In this document: positions 19,115 through 26,105 of the stretch, piece by piece
How positions within the stretch are numbered: position 1 is the first letter of the stretch
How the letters are laid out: every line of letters begins with the position of its first letter
From: Ancylobacter novellus
GTDB lineage: Bacteria > Pseudomonadota > Alphaproteobacteria > Rhizobiales > Xanthobacteraceae
Assembly: GCA_003241485.1 (NCBI GenBank)
Contig: QFQD01000053.1
Location: forward strand, 1 to 53,107
Direction of reading: 5' to 3'
DNA length: 53,107 nucleotides
Position numbers and translations under genes: made by a program
Notes under the pieces: generated by a model
What the model saw: the letters and a program-made list of their open reading frames with translations, nothing else
Told to the model about the DNA's origin: nothing
Database searches by the model: none

Positions 19115-19495
19115 TCAGGCGGCCCGCCCGTCATAGGCAGTGGGAGTGAGGCTGTCGAGGTCGACGTCTTTCAGGGTTCGGACATTGACCCCGATCATCG
19201 GCGTGCCATCCGGCAGCGCGCCGCGAGCGAAGGGCTCGATGCCGCAGACAGAGCAGAATTGGTGCGCGATCACATGCTTGTTGAATCGGTATTCGCGCAT
19301 GCCGTGCTCGCCGTTCAGCACGGTGAAGCCATCGGCCGGGGTGAAGGCGAGGATGGAGCCGCGCGCCGAGCAATAGGAGCAGTTGCAGGTCATCGTCTGC
19401 GAGAGGTCGAGGCTGGCCTCGAACTGCACGGCGCCGCAGTGGCAGGCGCCGAAATAGCGGCTTCGGCCGCTCGTCACGCCATTTTCCGTCGTCAT
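19115..19495 (-). CDS. GFA family (glutathione-dependent formaldehyde-activating/CENP-V-like) zinc protein
   Basis: A 126-residue protein with the GFA cysteine pattern: Cys18/Cys20 in CHCGAVQFE, Cys37/Cys39/Cys42 in CNCSYCSARG, and Cys81/Cys84 in FCSVCGIEPF, which bind two zinc ions. The founding member (Gfa) was reported to speed formation of S-hydroxymethylglutathione, but most family members have no proven activity. It lies 66 bp downstream of the AraC-amidase fusion gene on the same strand. A role with a one-carbon amide pathway (formamide) is tempting but unproven. Confidence 0.87.
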   Translation of the reverse strand: MTTENGVTSGRSRYFGACHCGAVQFEASLDLSQTMTCNCSYCSARGSILAFTPADGFTVLNGEHGMREYRFNKHVIAHQFCSVCGIEPFARGALPDGTPMIGVNVRTLKDVDLDSLTPTAYDGRAA

Positions 19496-19561
19496 GCGAT
19501 CCTCCCCGGTAGCCCGATAGTCGGCATCGACCCTAGCGACTGAGGCGGGCGGCGCAACCTC

Positions 19562-21898
19562 TCATCCCCGATCGGAAAACAGCCGCTTGCTCAGAATGGC
19601 GTGGACACCCCAGTTTCCATCGACAACCTGAGTAATGCCGAAATCGACCGCCGCCGACATCAAGGCGATCGCCTCGTCCTCGCTCAGTCCCTTCGTGGTC
19701 ATGAGGAAGCGGCGCACCTTGCGGAAAGCATCGCGCATGGCGAGATCGAGGGAGGACTTGGCATAGACCTCGCTCTGGCCGTCGGCGCCGAACTCGGCGA
19801 GATAGTTGGGATGGCTGAAGCCGGTCAGAATCCAGTCATCCGGCGTTTCGATCAGCGGATAGGTCAGGTCGGCGAGCAGCGTGCCGGCAACATCGGCCTT
19901 TTTGTGCAGCACCACGCGGAAGGTGCCGGTCATCGAGCACTCGATCGCCGTGCCGGACAGTTCGCCGTCGCCCTGCGCGGCATGCGGATCGCCCACCGAG
20001 AGCAGTGCGCCCGGCACCGACACCGGCAGATACACCGTCGCCCCCTTGCCGAGCCGCCAATTGTCGAGGTTGCCGCCGAAATAGGCGGGCGGTACGGAAT
20101 CGACGAGTTCCGCCTCGCGCGGCGCCACAGCAATCACACCGAAATGAGGCCGCAGCGGAATGCGGATGCCCTCAAGCACACCCGGCTGCAGGGTCACCGT
20201 CCCGGGACGGACAGGGACACCGGGATAGTCGTAGAGCGCATGCCGGACGCCATAAGGGTCGGTCTGCGCTTCCCACCGATAGGCATGCACCGCTTGCGCA
20301 TAGGGCTGCTCGGTGACGGTGATGATCTCGTAGATGGTCACCGTCTCGCGCGGGTGCGGCTCGCTGAGGAATTCCGAATAGTGAAATCCCCACCAGGCGG
20401 CCACGCTGCTGCCGAAGACCCGCCCGGCATGGTCGGGATGGCGCGAGGGGCGGGGCTCGATATCGAGTATATGCACCTCCAGCACGTCGCCCGGCTGGGC
20501 GCCGCGCACCGCGATGGGGCCGGTGCAGATGTGAACGCCGAACCCTTCGCCGGCCCCGCGCCCGAACACCGAGGCATCGAGCGGGCCGGCGCCGCGCCGG
20601 TCCACCGCCTTCGCCGTACGCGTCCAGTGAAACACGCTTTCCGCCCCGGCATCGCCGTCGATCATGCGCTCGGGATCGTCGGAGGCATGCTGGGTCAGCG
20701 TCTCGATGGTGACGATGTCGCCAGAGGCGATTTCCAGCAAGGGTTTGAGCGAGCGGCTGAAATAGCCCCAATGCACATGCTGGGCATGCACCGGCAGATA
20801 ATGGCGCGCGGGTGCTTCCGGCGGTTCGTCGGGCGCGTCGGCGTCGAGCACGACGCTGCGGCGGGTGTCTGGCTCGGACCGGGTCTGGCGCGCGCGCAGC
20901 TGCACCAGCGCCTCCTGCGGCCAGCCGCGCTGGCCGTTCGACAGTGCGCCCTGGCTCTGGCGGTCGGCTTCCCGCCGGCGCAGCTCGCGCGGCGGTAGGC
21001 CGAAGCGTTCGCGGAACAGGCGGCTGAAATGGGCGGAATCGGAAAAGCCGTAGCGATAGGCCACCTCCGAGATCGGCACTGCCGCCTCGGCGGGATTGGC
21101 GAGGTCGTGCCAGGCGCGCTGCAGGCGTCGCTCCCGCACATAATGGCTGAAGCTCTCCCCGGTGCTCTCGAACAGCTTCTGCAGGTAGCGCTCGGATATG
21201 CCTTCAGCCTGCGCCACTTCGGCGATGGAAGTGTCCTCGCTGCCGATGCTCCGCTCGATGGTCGCGTAGATGCGTTGGAGCAGTGCGGCGCGGCTCGATG
21301 ACGAATCGGTCCGGTTCGCGGTCAGCTCCGCCGACAGGACGAGGAGAAGATCGGCCGCGCTCTGCGCGACGGCTTCCCATTCGGGTTCCGACAGCCGCTC
21401 GAGAGCGGTGGCGGCCGCCTGCACGGTCCTGGCAAGGACATCGGCCAGCCCGTCGGCATCGAAGACGCGCGGCGTGCAATCGGCCAGCGGGGGCAGCTTG
21501 CGCCCGCGAAAGGCATCGGCCGGCACCGCGAGGATGACCGCGCGCAGGCCGCGCTGGAACTGCATCTGCCAGTCCGCCGCCCGCGGCGCGAGGATGAGCT
21601 GGCCCGCCGGAACGATTTCAGGCTCGCCGCCCGTGGTGAGGACGGCGCTGTTTTCCAGCGGCAGCAGCAGGAGCGGGAGACCGCTGCGCGCGGGCAGCGG
21701 CCGCAGGATCTGCGTGTCTGCCGTCAGGTGGCCGATCCGTACCCCGAGCGAGGAGAGGCGGGAGATCGCCGTCGCATGGGTGGGCGAGCCGTTGCGCACG
21801 CCGAGCGATTGCAGGCCGAAGCCGGCGAGCACATCCTGCCAGGCGCGCTCGCGCGCGTCCCCGGCATAGGACTCGCTGGTGAACGGCTGGGCGGTCAT
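19562..21898 (-). CDS. AraC-type transcription regulator fused to an acetamidase/formamidase
   Basis: A 778-residue two-part protein. Residues 1-205 form an AraC-regulator sensor domain (ERAWQDVLAGFGLQSLGV start, NitR/FeaR-like), and 205-310 the double helix-turn-helix (SIAEVAQAEGISERYLQKLF; ISEVAYRYGFSDSAHFSRLF). A charged linker of about 55 residues follows, then a full FmdA/AmdA domain from about 365 to 778, with HWGYF, GAGEGFGVHICTGPIAV and the family signature GDPHAAQGDGE at 636-646. Families of this enzyme hydrolyse short amides to acid plus ammonia. The domain resembles the whole neighbouring amidase (21977-23215), apparently a duplication. The ATG at 21898 follows GAGGTTC; upstream ATG/TTG codons (21925, 21949) have weaker sites. 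The frame is continuous across the linker, with no stop or frameshift. Confidence 0.93.
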   Translation of the reverse strand: MTAQPFTSESYAGDARERAWQDVLAGFGLQSLGVRNGSPTHATAISRLSSLGVRIGHLTADTQILRPLPARSGLPLLLLPLENSAVLTTGGEPEIVPAGQLILAPRAADWQMQFQRGLRAVILAVPADAFRGRKLPPLADCTPRVFDADGLADVLARTVQAAATALERLSEPEWEAVAQSAADLLLVLSAELTANRTDSSSSRAALLQRIYATIERSIGSEDTSIAEVAQAEGISERYLQKLFESTGESFSHYVRERRLQRAWHDLANPAEAAVPISEVAYRYGFSDSAHFSRLFRERFGLPPRELRRREADRQSQGALSNGQRGWPQEALVQLRARQTRSEPDTRRSVVLDADAPDEPPEAPARHYLPVHAQHVHWGYFSRSLKPLLEIASGDIVTIETLTQHASDDPERMIDGDAGAESVFHWTRTAKAVDRRGAGPLDASVFGRGAGEGFGVHICTGPIAVRGAQPGDVLEVHILDIEPRPSRHPDHAGRVFGSSVAAWWGFHYSEFLSEPHPRETVTIYEIITVTEQPYAQAVHAYRWEAQTDPYGVRHALYDYPGVPVRPGTVTLQPGVLEGIRIPLRPHFGVIAVAPREAELVDSVPPAYFGGNLDNWRLGKGATVYLPVSVPGALLSVGDPHAAQGDGELSGTAIECSMTGTFRVVLHKKADVAGTLLADLTYPLIETPDDWILTGFSHPNYLAEFGADGQSEVYAKSSLDLAMRDAFRKVRRFLMTTKGLSEDEAIALMSAAVDFGITQVVDGNWGVHAILSKRLFSDRG

Positions 21899-21976
21899 GG
21901 TTTGAACCTCGGCATGGAGGTCCATCCAAGCAAGGATTATGCCTCGCAAACCGCCACAGCGGCCCCGGACATGCCC

Positions 21977-23215
21977 TCAGCGGCCGGCGAAGAGGCTCTT
22001 CCGGATCGAGCCGGTGACACCCCAATTGGCGTCGACCACCTGGGTGACGGCGAAATCGGCCGCGACCGACATCAGCGAGATCGCCTCGTCCTCGGACAGT
22101 CCATGCACCGTCATGAGGAAGCGGCGCAGCTTGCGGAAGGCGTCGCGCATCGCGTTGTCGAGGCTGCCGCGCTTCAGGATCTCCTGCTGATGGTCCGGGC
22201 CCAGCTCGGCCAGATAGTTGGCGACGCTGAAGCCATAGACCGACCAGACCTCGTCATTTTCCAGCAGGGGATGGGTCAGCCCTTCCAGCACCGTTCCCGG
22301 CAGGTCCGCCTTCTTGTGCAGGATGAACTCGAACTCGCCGGTGAGCGAAATCTCGATGGCAGTGCCGGAGAGTTCGCTGTCCCCCTGCGAGGCATGCGCG
22401 TCGCCGCAGGAGAACAGCCCGCCCGGCACGGCGACCGGGTAGTACATGCGGGCACCCTTGGCGATGCGCCAGTCATCCATGTTGCCGCCGGTGTAGTTCG
22501 GGGGAATGGTGCTGACGAAATCGGCCTCCGCCGGTGCAAGACCCATCGTGCCGAAATGCAGGCGCGCCGGCACCTTGATGCCCGACAGGATGCCTTCCTT
22601 CTTGGTGACGGTCGAATGGTCGACGCGCACGCCGGGATAGTCGATGGTGGGGTGGACGACGCCATCCGGGTCGGTCTGCGGGGTCCAGAGATAGGAATAG
22701 AGCGCTGTCACCGCCGCCTCGACCATGTCGAGCTCGTAGATCGTCACCACCTCCCGCGGCTTGGGCTCCTCGACGAGGTCGTTGTACTGGAAGCCCCAGT
22801 TCGCCGAAGGGTTGGAGCCGAAGAAGCGCCCGGCATAGGCGGGATTGGCGCTCGGGCGCGGATAGGTGTCGAGGATGCGCACCTCCAGCACGTCTCCCGG
22901 CTCCGCCCCCTCGACGGCGATGGGACCTGTCAGCAGATGGACGCCCAATCCTTCGCCGGAGCCATAGGTGAAGGGACCGTCGGTGGCACCGGCACCGCGC
23001 CGGCGCAGGGTCTTCTGGTCCTTGGTCCAGAGGAAGATCTCTTCCGCCGCCTTATCGCCCGCGATCATGCGCTCATAATCGTCATTGGCGTGGTGAGTGA
23101 TGCTCTCCACCGTGACGCTGTCACCCGACTTGATGGTGAGGGCCGGTTCCAGCGTCTTGCTGAAATAGCCCCAGTGAACGGTGGACGGCGTGGCGGGCAG
23201 GTGATGCTTGGTCAT
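21977..23215 (-). CDS. fmdA: Acetamidase/formamidase, free-standing copy
   Basis: A 412-residue cytoplasmic amidase of the FmdA_AmdA family, hydrolysing formamide, acetamide or related amides to the acid plus ammonia. It contains HWGYFS (14-19), GSGEGLGVHLLTGPIAVEG (85-103), the signature CGDAHASQGDSE (270-281) and a C-terminal region (RDAFRKLRRFLM, then GLSEDEAISLMS) shared with the fused copy downstream. The start is supported by GAGG six bases before the ATG. It lies 45 bp after the ABC transporter gene and 78 bp before the fusion gene, consistent with one transcript. The exact substrate is not readable; the gene symbol reflects family only. Confidence 0.9.
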   Translation of the reverse strand: MTKHHLPATPSTVHWGYFSKTLEPALTIKSGDSVTVESITHHANDDYERMIAGDKAAEEIFLWTKDQKTLRRRGAGATDGPFTYGSGEGLGVHLLTGPIAVEGAEPGDVLEVRILDTYPRPSANPAYAGRFFGSNPSANWGFQYNDLVEEPKPREVVTIYELDMVEAAVTALYSYLWTPQTDPDGVVHPTIDYPGVRVDHSTVTKKEGILSGIKVPARLHFGTMGLAPAEADFVSTIPPNYTGGNMDDWRIAKGARMYYPVAVPGGLFSCGDAHASQGDSELSGTAIEISLTGEFEFILHKKADLPGTVLEGLTHPLLENDEVWSVYGFSVANYLAELGPDHQQEILKRGSLDNAMRDAFRKLRRFLMTVHGLSEDEAISLMSVAADFAVTQVVDANWGVTGSIRKSLFAGR

Positions 23216-23260
23216 GTCGGACCTCGGTGGGGAGAGGGTGGCGGGGCGGCACGGGCCGCC

Positions 23261-24892
23261 CTATTCGGCGTTCATGTTGCGCAGGAAACGCGCCGTCAGC
23301 GGATGGCGGGGATGGTCGAGCACCTGGTCGGCTGGCCCCTCCTCGACGATCGAGCCGCCTGCGAGGAAGACGATCCGGTCGGCCACATCGCCGGCGAAGC
23401 GCAGCTGGTGGGTGGAGATAATCATGGCGAGACCTTCCTCCACCGCGAGGCGCTGGATGACCTCCAGCACCTCGCCGACCAGCTCGGGATCGAGCGCAGA
23501 GGTCGGCTCGTCGAGAAGCAGCACGGACGGATTGGGCGCGACCGCGCGGGCGATGGCGACGCGCTGCTGCTGGCCGCCGGAGAGATGGCGCGGCAGGGCA
23601 TCGGCGCGGTGGGCGAGGCCCACCCGCTCCAGCAGTTCCTGCGCCCGGCGATCGGCATCGAGCCGCGACAGCCCCTGCACCCAGCGCAGCGGGCCGGCGA
23701 TGTTCTCCTTCGCCGTGAGGTGCGCGAACAGGTTGAACTGCTGGAAAACCATGCCGACGCCGACGCTGGCGCGCATCTGGGCGATCGCCCGCGGAGCAAG
23801 GGCGTGGCCGTCCGCCGTGGTGCCGAGAAACTGGCCGCCGACGCGGATTGTGCCGTCTTCCCAGCTCTCCAGACGGTTGATGCAGCGCAGCAGCGTGCTC
23901 TTGCCCGAACCGCTGGGCCCCAGCAGGGCCACGACCTCGCCGGTGCGGACCGTCAGGTCGATGCCGTTCAGCACTGTCTGCGTGCCATAGCGCTTGTGCA
24001 GATTGACCGCCTCCACCGCCACGGCGTTGCCGGCAAGACGGCGCGCACGCGCCGCGCGATCGAGACGGCCGAGCTCGGCACTCGCCACCTTGGCCGAGGC
24101 CGGGGGCAGGGGATCAATAGCGATCTCTTCCAGAATTTCCTGCGCAACGTCGGGCGGAGTTGCCGCGGCAGCAATCGCCGGCGGCGCGGCCCGTCCGGGC
24201 AGCAGGGCACGGAAGAAGCGGGCGAGCTGCTCGCGCGGCGGCGGGCGGTCGAGATCGAGCAGCATCTCGACGATGATCTGGATGAGCGCGATGGCGCCGG
24301 TGAGGATCAGATAGATCAGCCCCGAGGCGAAGAAGATGGAGAAGAAGTCGAAGGTCGCTGAGGCGAGCTGGGTCGAGCGCAGGGTCAGTTCCTGCACGGC
24401 GACCACGGAGGCGAGGGAGGAATTCTTGAGGGCGCTCACCGTCTCGTTGCCCAGCGCGGGCACCATGGAGCGGATCGCCTGCGGTGCGATGACCCGGCGC
24501 ATGATTGCGGCCGGCGTCATGCCCAACGCCTGACCCGCGCTGACCTGGCCGCGATCGACCCCGATCACGTTGGAACGCAGGATTTCCGCGATGAACGGCG
24601 CCTCGTTGAGCGCCAGCGCGAGGCCCGCCGCGGCAATCGCGGTGAGCTTGATGCCGATCAGCGGCAGCGCGTTGTAGCAGAACACCATCTGCAGGATCAG
24701 CGGCGTGCCGCGGAAGATGATCGAATAGGTCCGCGCCACGATGGCGAGCGCGCGGAAGCGGCTGAGCTGCATCCAGGCGAGCACCAGCCCCATGGCCAGC
24801 CCTCCCAGCAGGCCGAGGCCGGTGATGAGCAGCGTGTAGCCGACGCCGTCGATCAGGTACGGCATGCTGAGATAATGAAGGAAGAGATCCAT
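23261..24892 (-). CDS. ABC transporter with fused permease and ATPase, polar amino acid type
   Basis: A 543-residue single chain. Residues 1-215 are a HisM/GlnP-type permease with about five membrane helices and the EAA loop AGQALGMTPAAIMRRVIAPQ (119-138). An Ala/Pro-rich linker runs from about 216 to 288, then an HisP/GlnQ-type ATPase with Walker A GPSGSGKS (325-332), Q-loop FQQFN, signature LSGGQQQR (437-444), Walker B LLLDEP (458-463) and switch His495. Normally these are separate genes. It pairs with the binding protein encoded 77 bp upstream and probably imports the substrate of the downstream amidases. The ATG at 24892 is preferred over a TTG five codons upstream. Confidence 0.92.
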   Translation of the reverse strand: MDLFLHYLSMPYLIDGVGYTLLITGLGLLGGLAMGLVLAWMQLSRFRALAIVARTYSIIFRGTPLILQMVFCYNALPLIGIKLTAIAAAGLALALNEAPFIAEILRSNVIGVDRGQVSAGQALGMTPAAIMRRVIAPQAIRSMVPALGNETVSALKNSSLASVVAVQELTLRSTQLASATFDFFSIFFASGLIYLILTGAIALIQIIVEMLLDLDRPPPREQLARFFRALLPGRAAPPAIAAAATPPDVAQEILEEIAIDPLPPASAKVASAELGRLDRAARARRLAGNAVAVEAVNLHKRYGTQTVLNGIDLTVRTGEVVALLGPSGSGKSTLLRCINRLESWEDGTIRVGGQFLGTTADGHALAPRAIAQMRASVGVGMVFQQFNLFAHLTAKENIAGPLRWVQGLSRLDADRRAQELLERVGLAHRADALPRHLSGGQQQRVAIARAVAPNPSVLLLDEPTSALDPELVGEVLEVIQRLAVEEGLAMIISTHQLRFAGDVADRIVFLAGGSIVEEGPADQVLDHPRHPLTARFLRNMNAE

Positions 24893-24969
24893 CGGCCTGC
24901 TTCGCAATGGCGGGGAAACGGCGGCCGCAGGGGAGCCCGCGGCCGCCGGACGTCATCGGGCGATAGGGC

Positions 24970-25902
24970 TCAGTCGGCGAGCACCAGCTTGGGCGCTTCC
25001 AGCTGGTCGGCCGGCAGGTTCCACTTCTTCATCAGCTCGGCCTGCACGCCGGCCTTCTGAAGCTCGGTCAGCGCCGACATCACCGCGTCGCGGAAGGCAA
25101 GGTTGTTACGCGGCACGGCGATGCCGACCGAATAGGGCAGCGTCACCGCCGTCGCCTTCGCCAGCTTGTCGGGATAGGCCTTCACCGCGCCATCGACGGT
25201 GTTGACGTCGTTGATGTAGGTGTCGGCGCGCCCGGCCAGGATCGCCTGGATGCAGTTGGCGTTGTTGTCGAACAGCAGGATTTCCGGGGCTGGCTTGCCG
25301 GCGGCCTTGCATTCGGCTTCCAGAGCCTGGATGAGCGGCACCTCGACATAGCCGGTATTCTCGGCCGCGACCGCGCCGCACAGCGAGGTGTCGATGCCGG
25401 TGATCTTCTTCGGGTTGCCCTTGGCGACCAGCACGCCGTCATACACCTTCAGATAGGTGATGAAATCGGCGGCCTTGGCGCGGTCCTTGGTGGCGTAGAT
25501 GTCGGAGATGACGATGTCCGCCTGCCCGGCCTGCAGGGTGGTGAGCAGCGAGGCGAACGTCACCGCCTTATAGGTCAGCTTGAAACCCAGGCACTCGCCG
25601 ATGGCTTCGCCGAGATCGATGTCGAAGCCGATATATTTGGTCGGGTCGCTGGGGTCGATCGTCTCATAACCCGGCGTGTGCGGGTTGATGGCGTTGACCA
25701 GCGTCTTGCCCTTGAGGGCGGGATACTTCGCCTGCAACGCGGCGCACGCGGCCGGTGCGGCGGCTTCGGCCTTCTGCGGCAGGCCGGTGGTCATGCCGCC
25801 GGCGGCGACGGCAAGGCCGAGAACGCCCAAGAGTGCGGAACGCAGACGTGCGGCGGCCGGCATGCGGCGCCCGCCGAAATAGGTATCGAGATTGAGTGCC
25901 AC
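24970..25902 (-). CDS. Periplasmic solute-binding protein, family 3 (polar amino acid type)
   Basis: A 310-residue secreted binding protein. An N-terminal signal sequence (RLRSALLGVLGLAVAAGGMT, cut probably near AEA-A at 47-49) precedes the SBP_bac_3 fold: GFDIDLGEAIGECLGF (92-107), QADIVISDIYATKDRAKAADF (127-147) and a hinge/second-lobe region. Arg141 in TKDR occupies the place of the arginine that clamps the alpha-carboxylate in amino-acid-binding homologs, suggesting an amino-acid-like ligand. Translation starts at GTG (25902) behind a strong GAGGAG ribosome site. It is the first gene of the amide cluster. Confidence 0.92.
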   Translation of the reverse strand: MALNLDTYFGGRRMPAAARLRSALLGVLGLAVAAGGMTTGLPQKAEAAAPAACAALQAKYPALKGKTLVNAINPHTPGYETIDPSDPTKYIGFDIDLGEAIGECLGFKLTYKAVTFASLLTTLQAGQADIVISDIYATKDRAKAADFITYLKVYDGVLVAKGNPKKITGIDTSLCGAVAAENTGYVEVPLIQALEAECKAAGKPAPEILLFDNNANCIQAILAGRADTYINDVNTVDGAVKAYPDKLAKATAVTLPYSVGIAVPRNNLAFRDAVMSALTELQKAGVQAELMKKWNLPADQLEAPKLVLAD

Positions 25903-26105
25903 TGGACCTTCTCCTCAGCTGCCGCGTGCCGGTGGGCACGCTGACGGGACCGGAGAGGAGTCTTACGCAGGGGGTGGTCGGGAGACTTGTCTCTGGACGC
26001 ACCGATTGTTGGATGGGGCGCTTCCAACTTTCAGGCAGGTGCTGCTCATTCGATAGGCGGCACGTCCCGCCAGGCCGCCTGATCCGGCGTGACGCGCCCG
26101 CGCAG
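25903..26105 (-). promoter_or_regulatory. Upstream region of the amide uptake/hydrolysis cluster
   Basis: The 203 bp between the DUF763 stop and the binding-protein start must hold the cluster's promoter unless it is read through from DUF763. Visible elements: an inverted repeat GTTGGA-N9-TCCAAC at 26008-26028, a smaller palindrome GAGAC-TT-GTCTC at 25982-25993, and a stable hairpin CGTGCC-GGTG-GGCACG at 25925-25940, just ahead of the ribosome site at 25911-25915. No convincing -35/-10 or sigma-54 element was found. Confidence 0.5.
26008..26028. promoter_or_regulatory. Candidate operator palindrome
   Basis: Six-base arms GTTGGA and TCCAAC separated by nine bases, 106 bp upstream of the binding-protein start. 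Position and symmetry suit a regulator site, and the fused AraC-amidase is the obvious local candidate, though AraC proteins more often bind direct repeats. Confidence 0.35.

Noticed and set aside
19562..21898. Separate regulator and amidase genes wrongly joined
   Set aside because: There is no stop codon, frameshift or ribosome site in the linker (about residues 311-364), and an internal start near the amidase domain lacks support, so the fusion reading is preferred. It still deserves sequence confirmation.
25903..26105. Sigma-54 (nitrogen-control) promoter ahead of the amide cluster
   Set aside because: No TGGCAC-N5-TTGC-like pair is present on the relevant strand, although nitrogen control would make biological sense.
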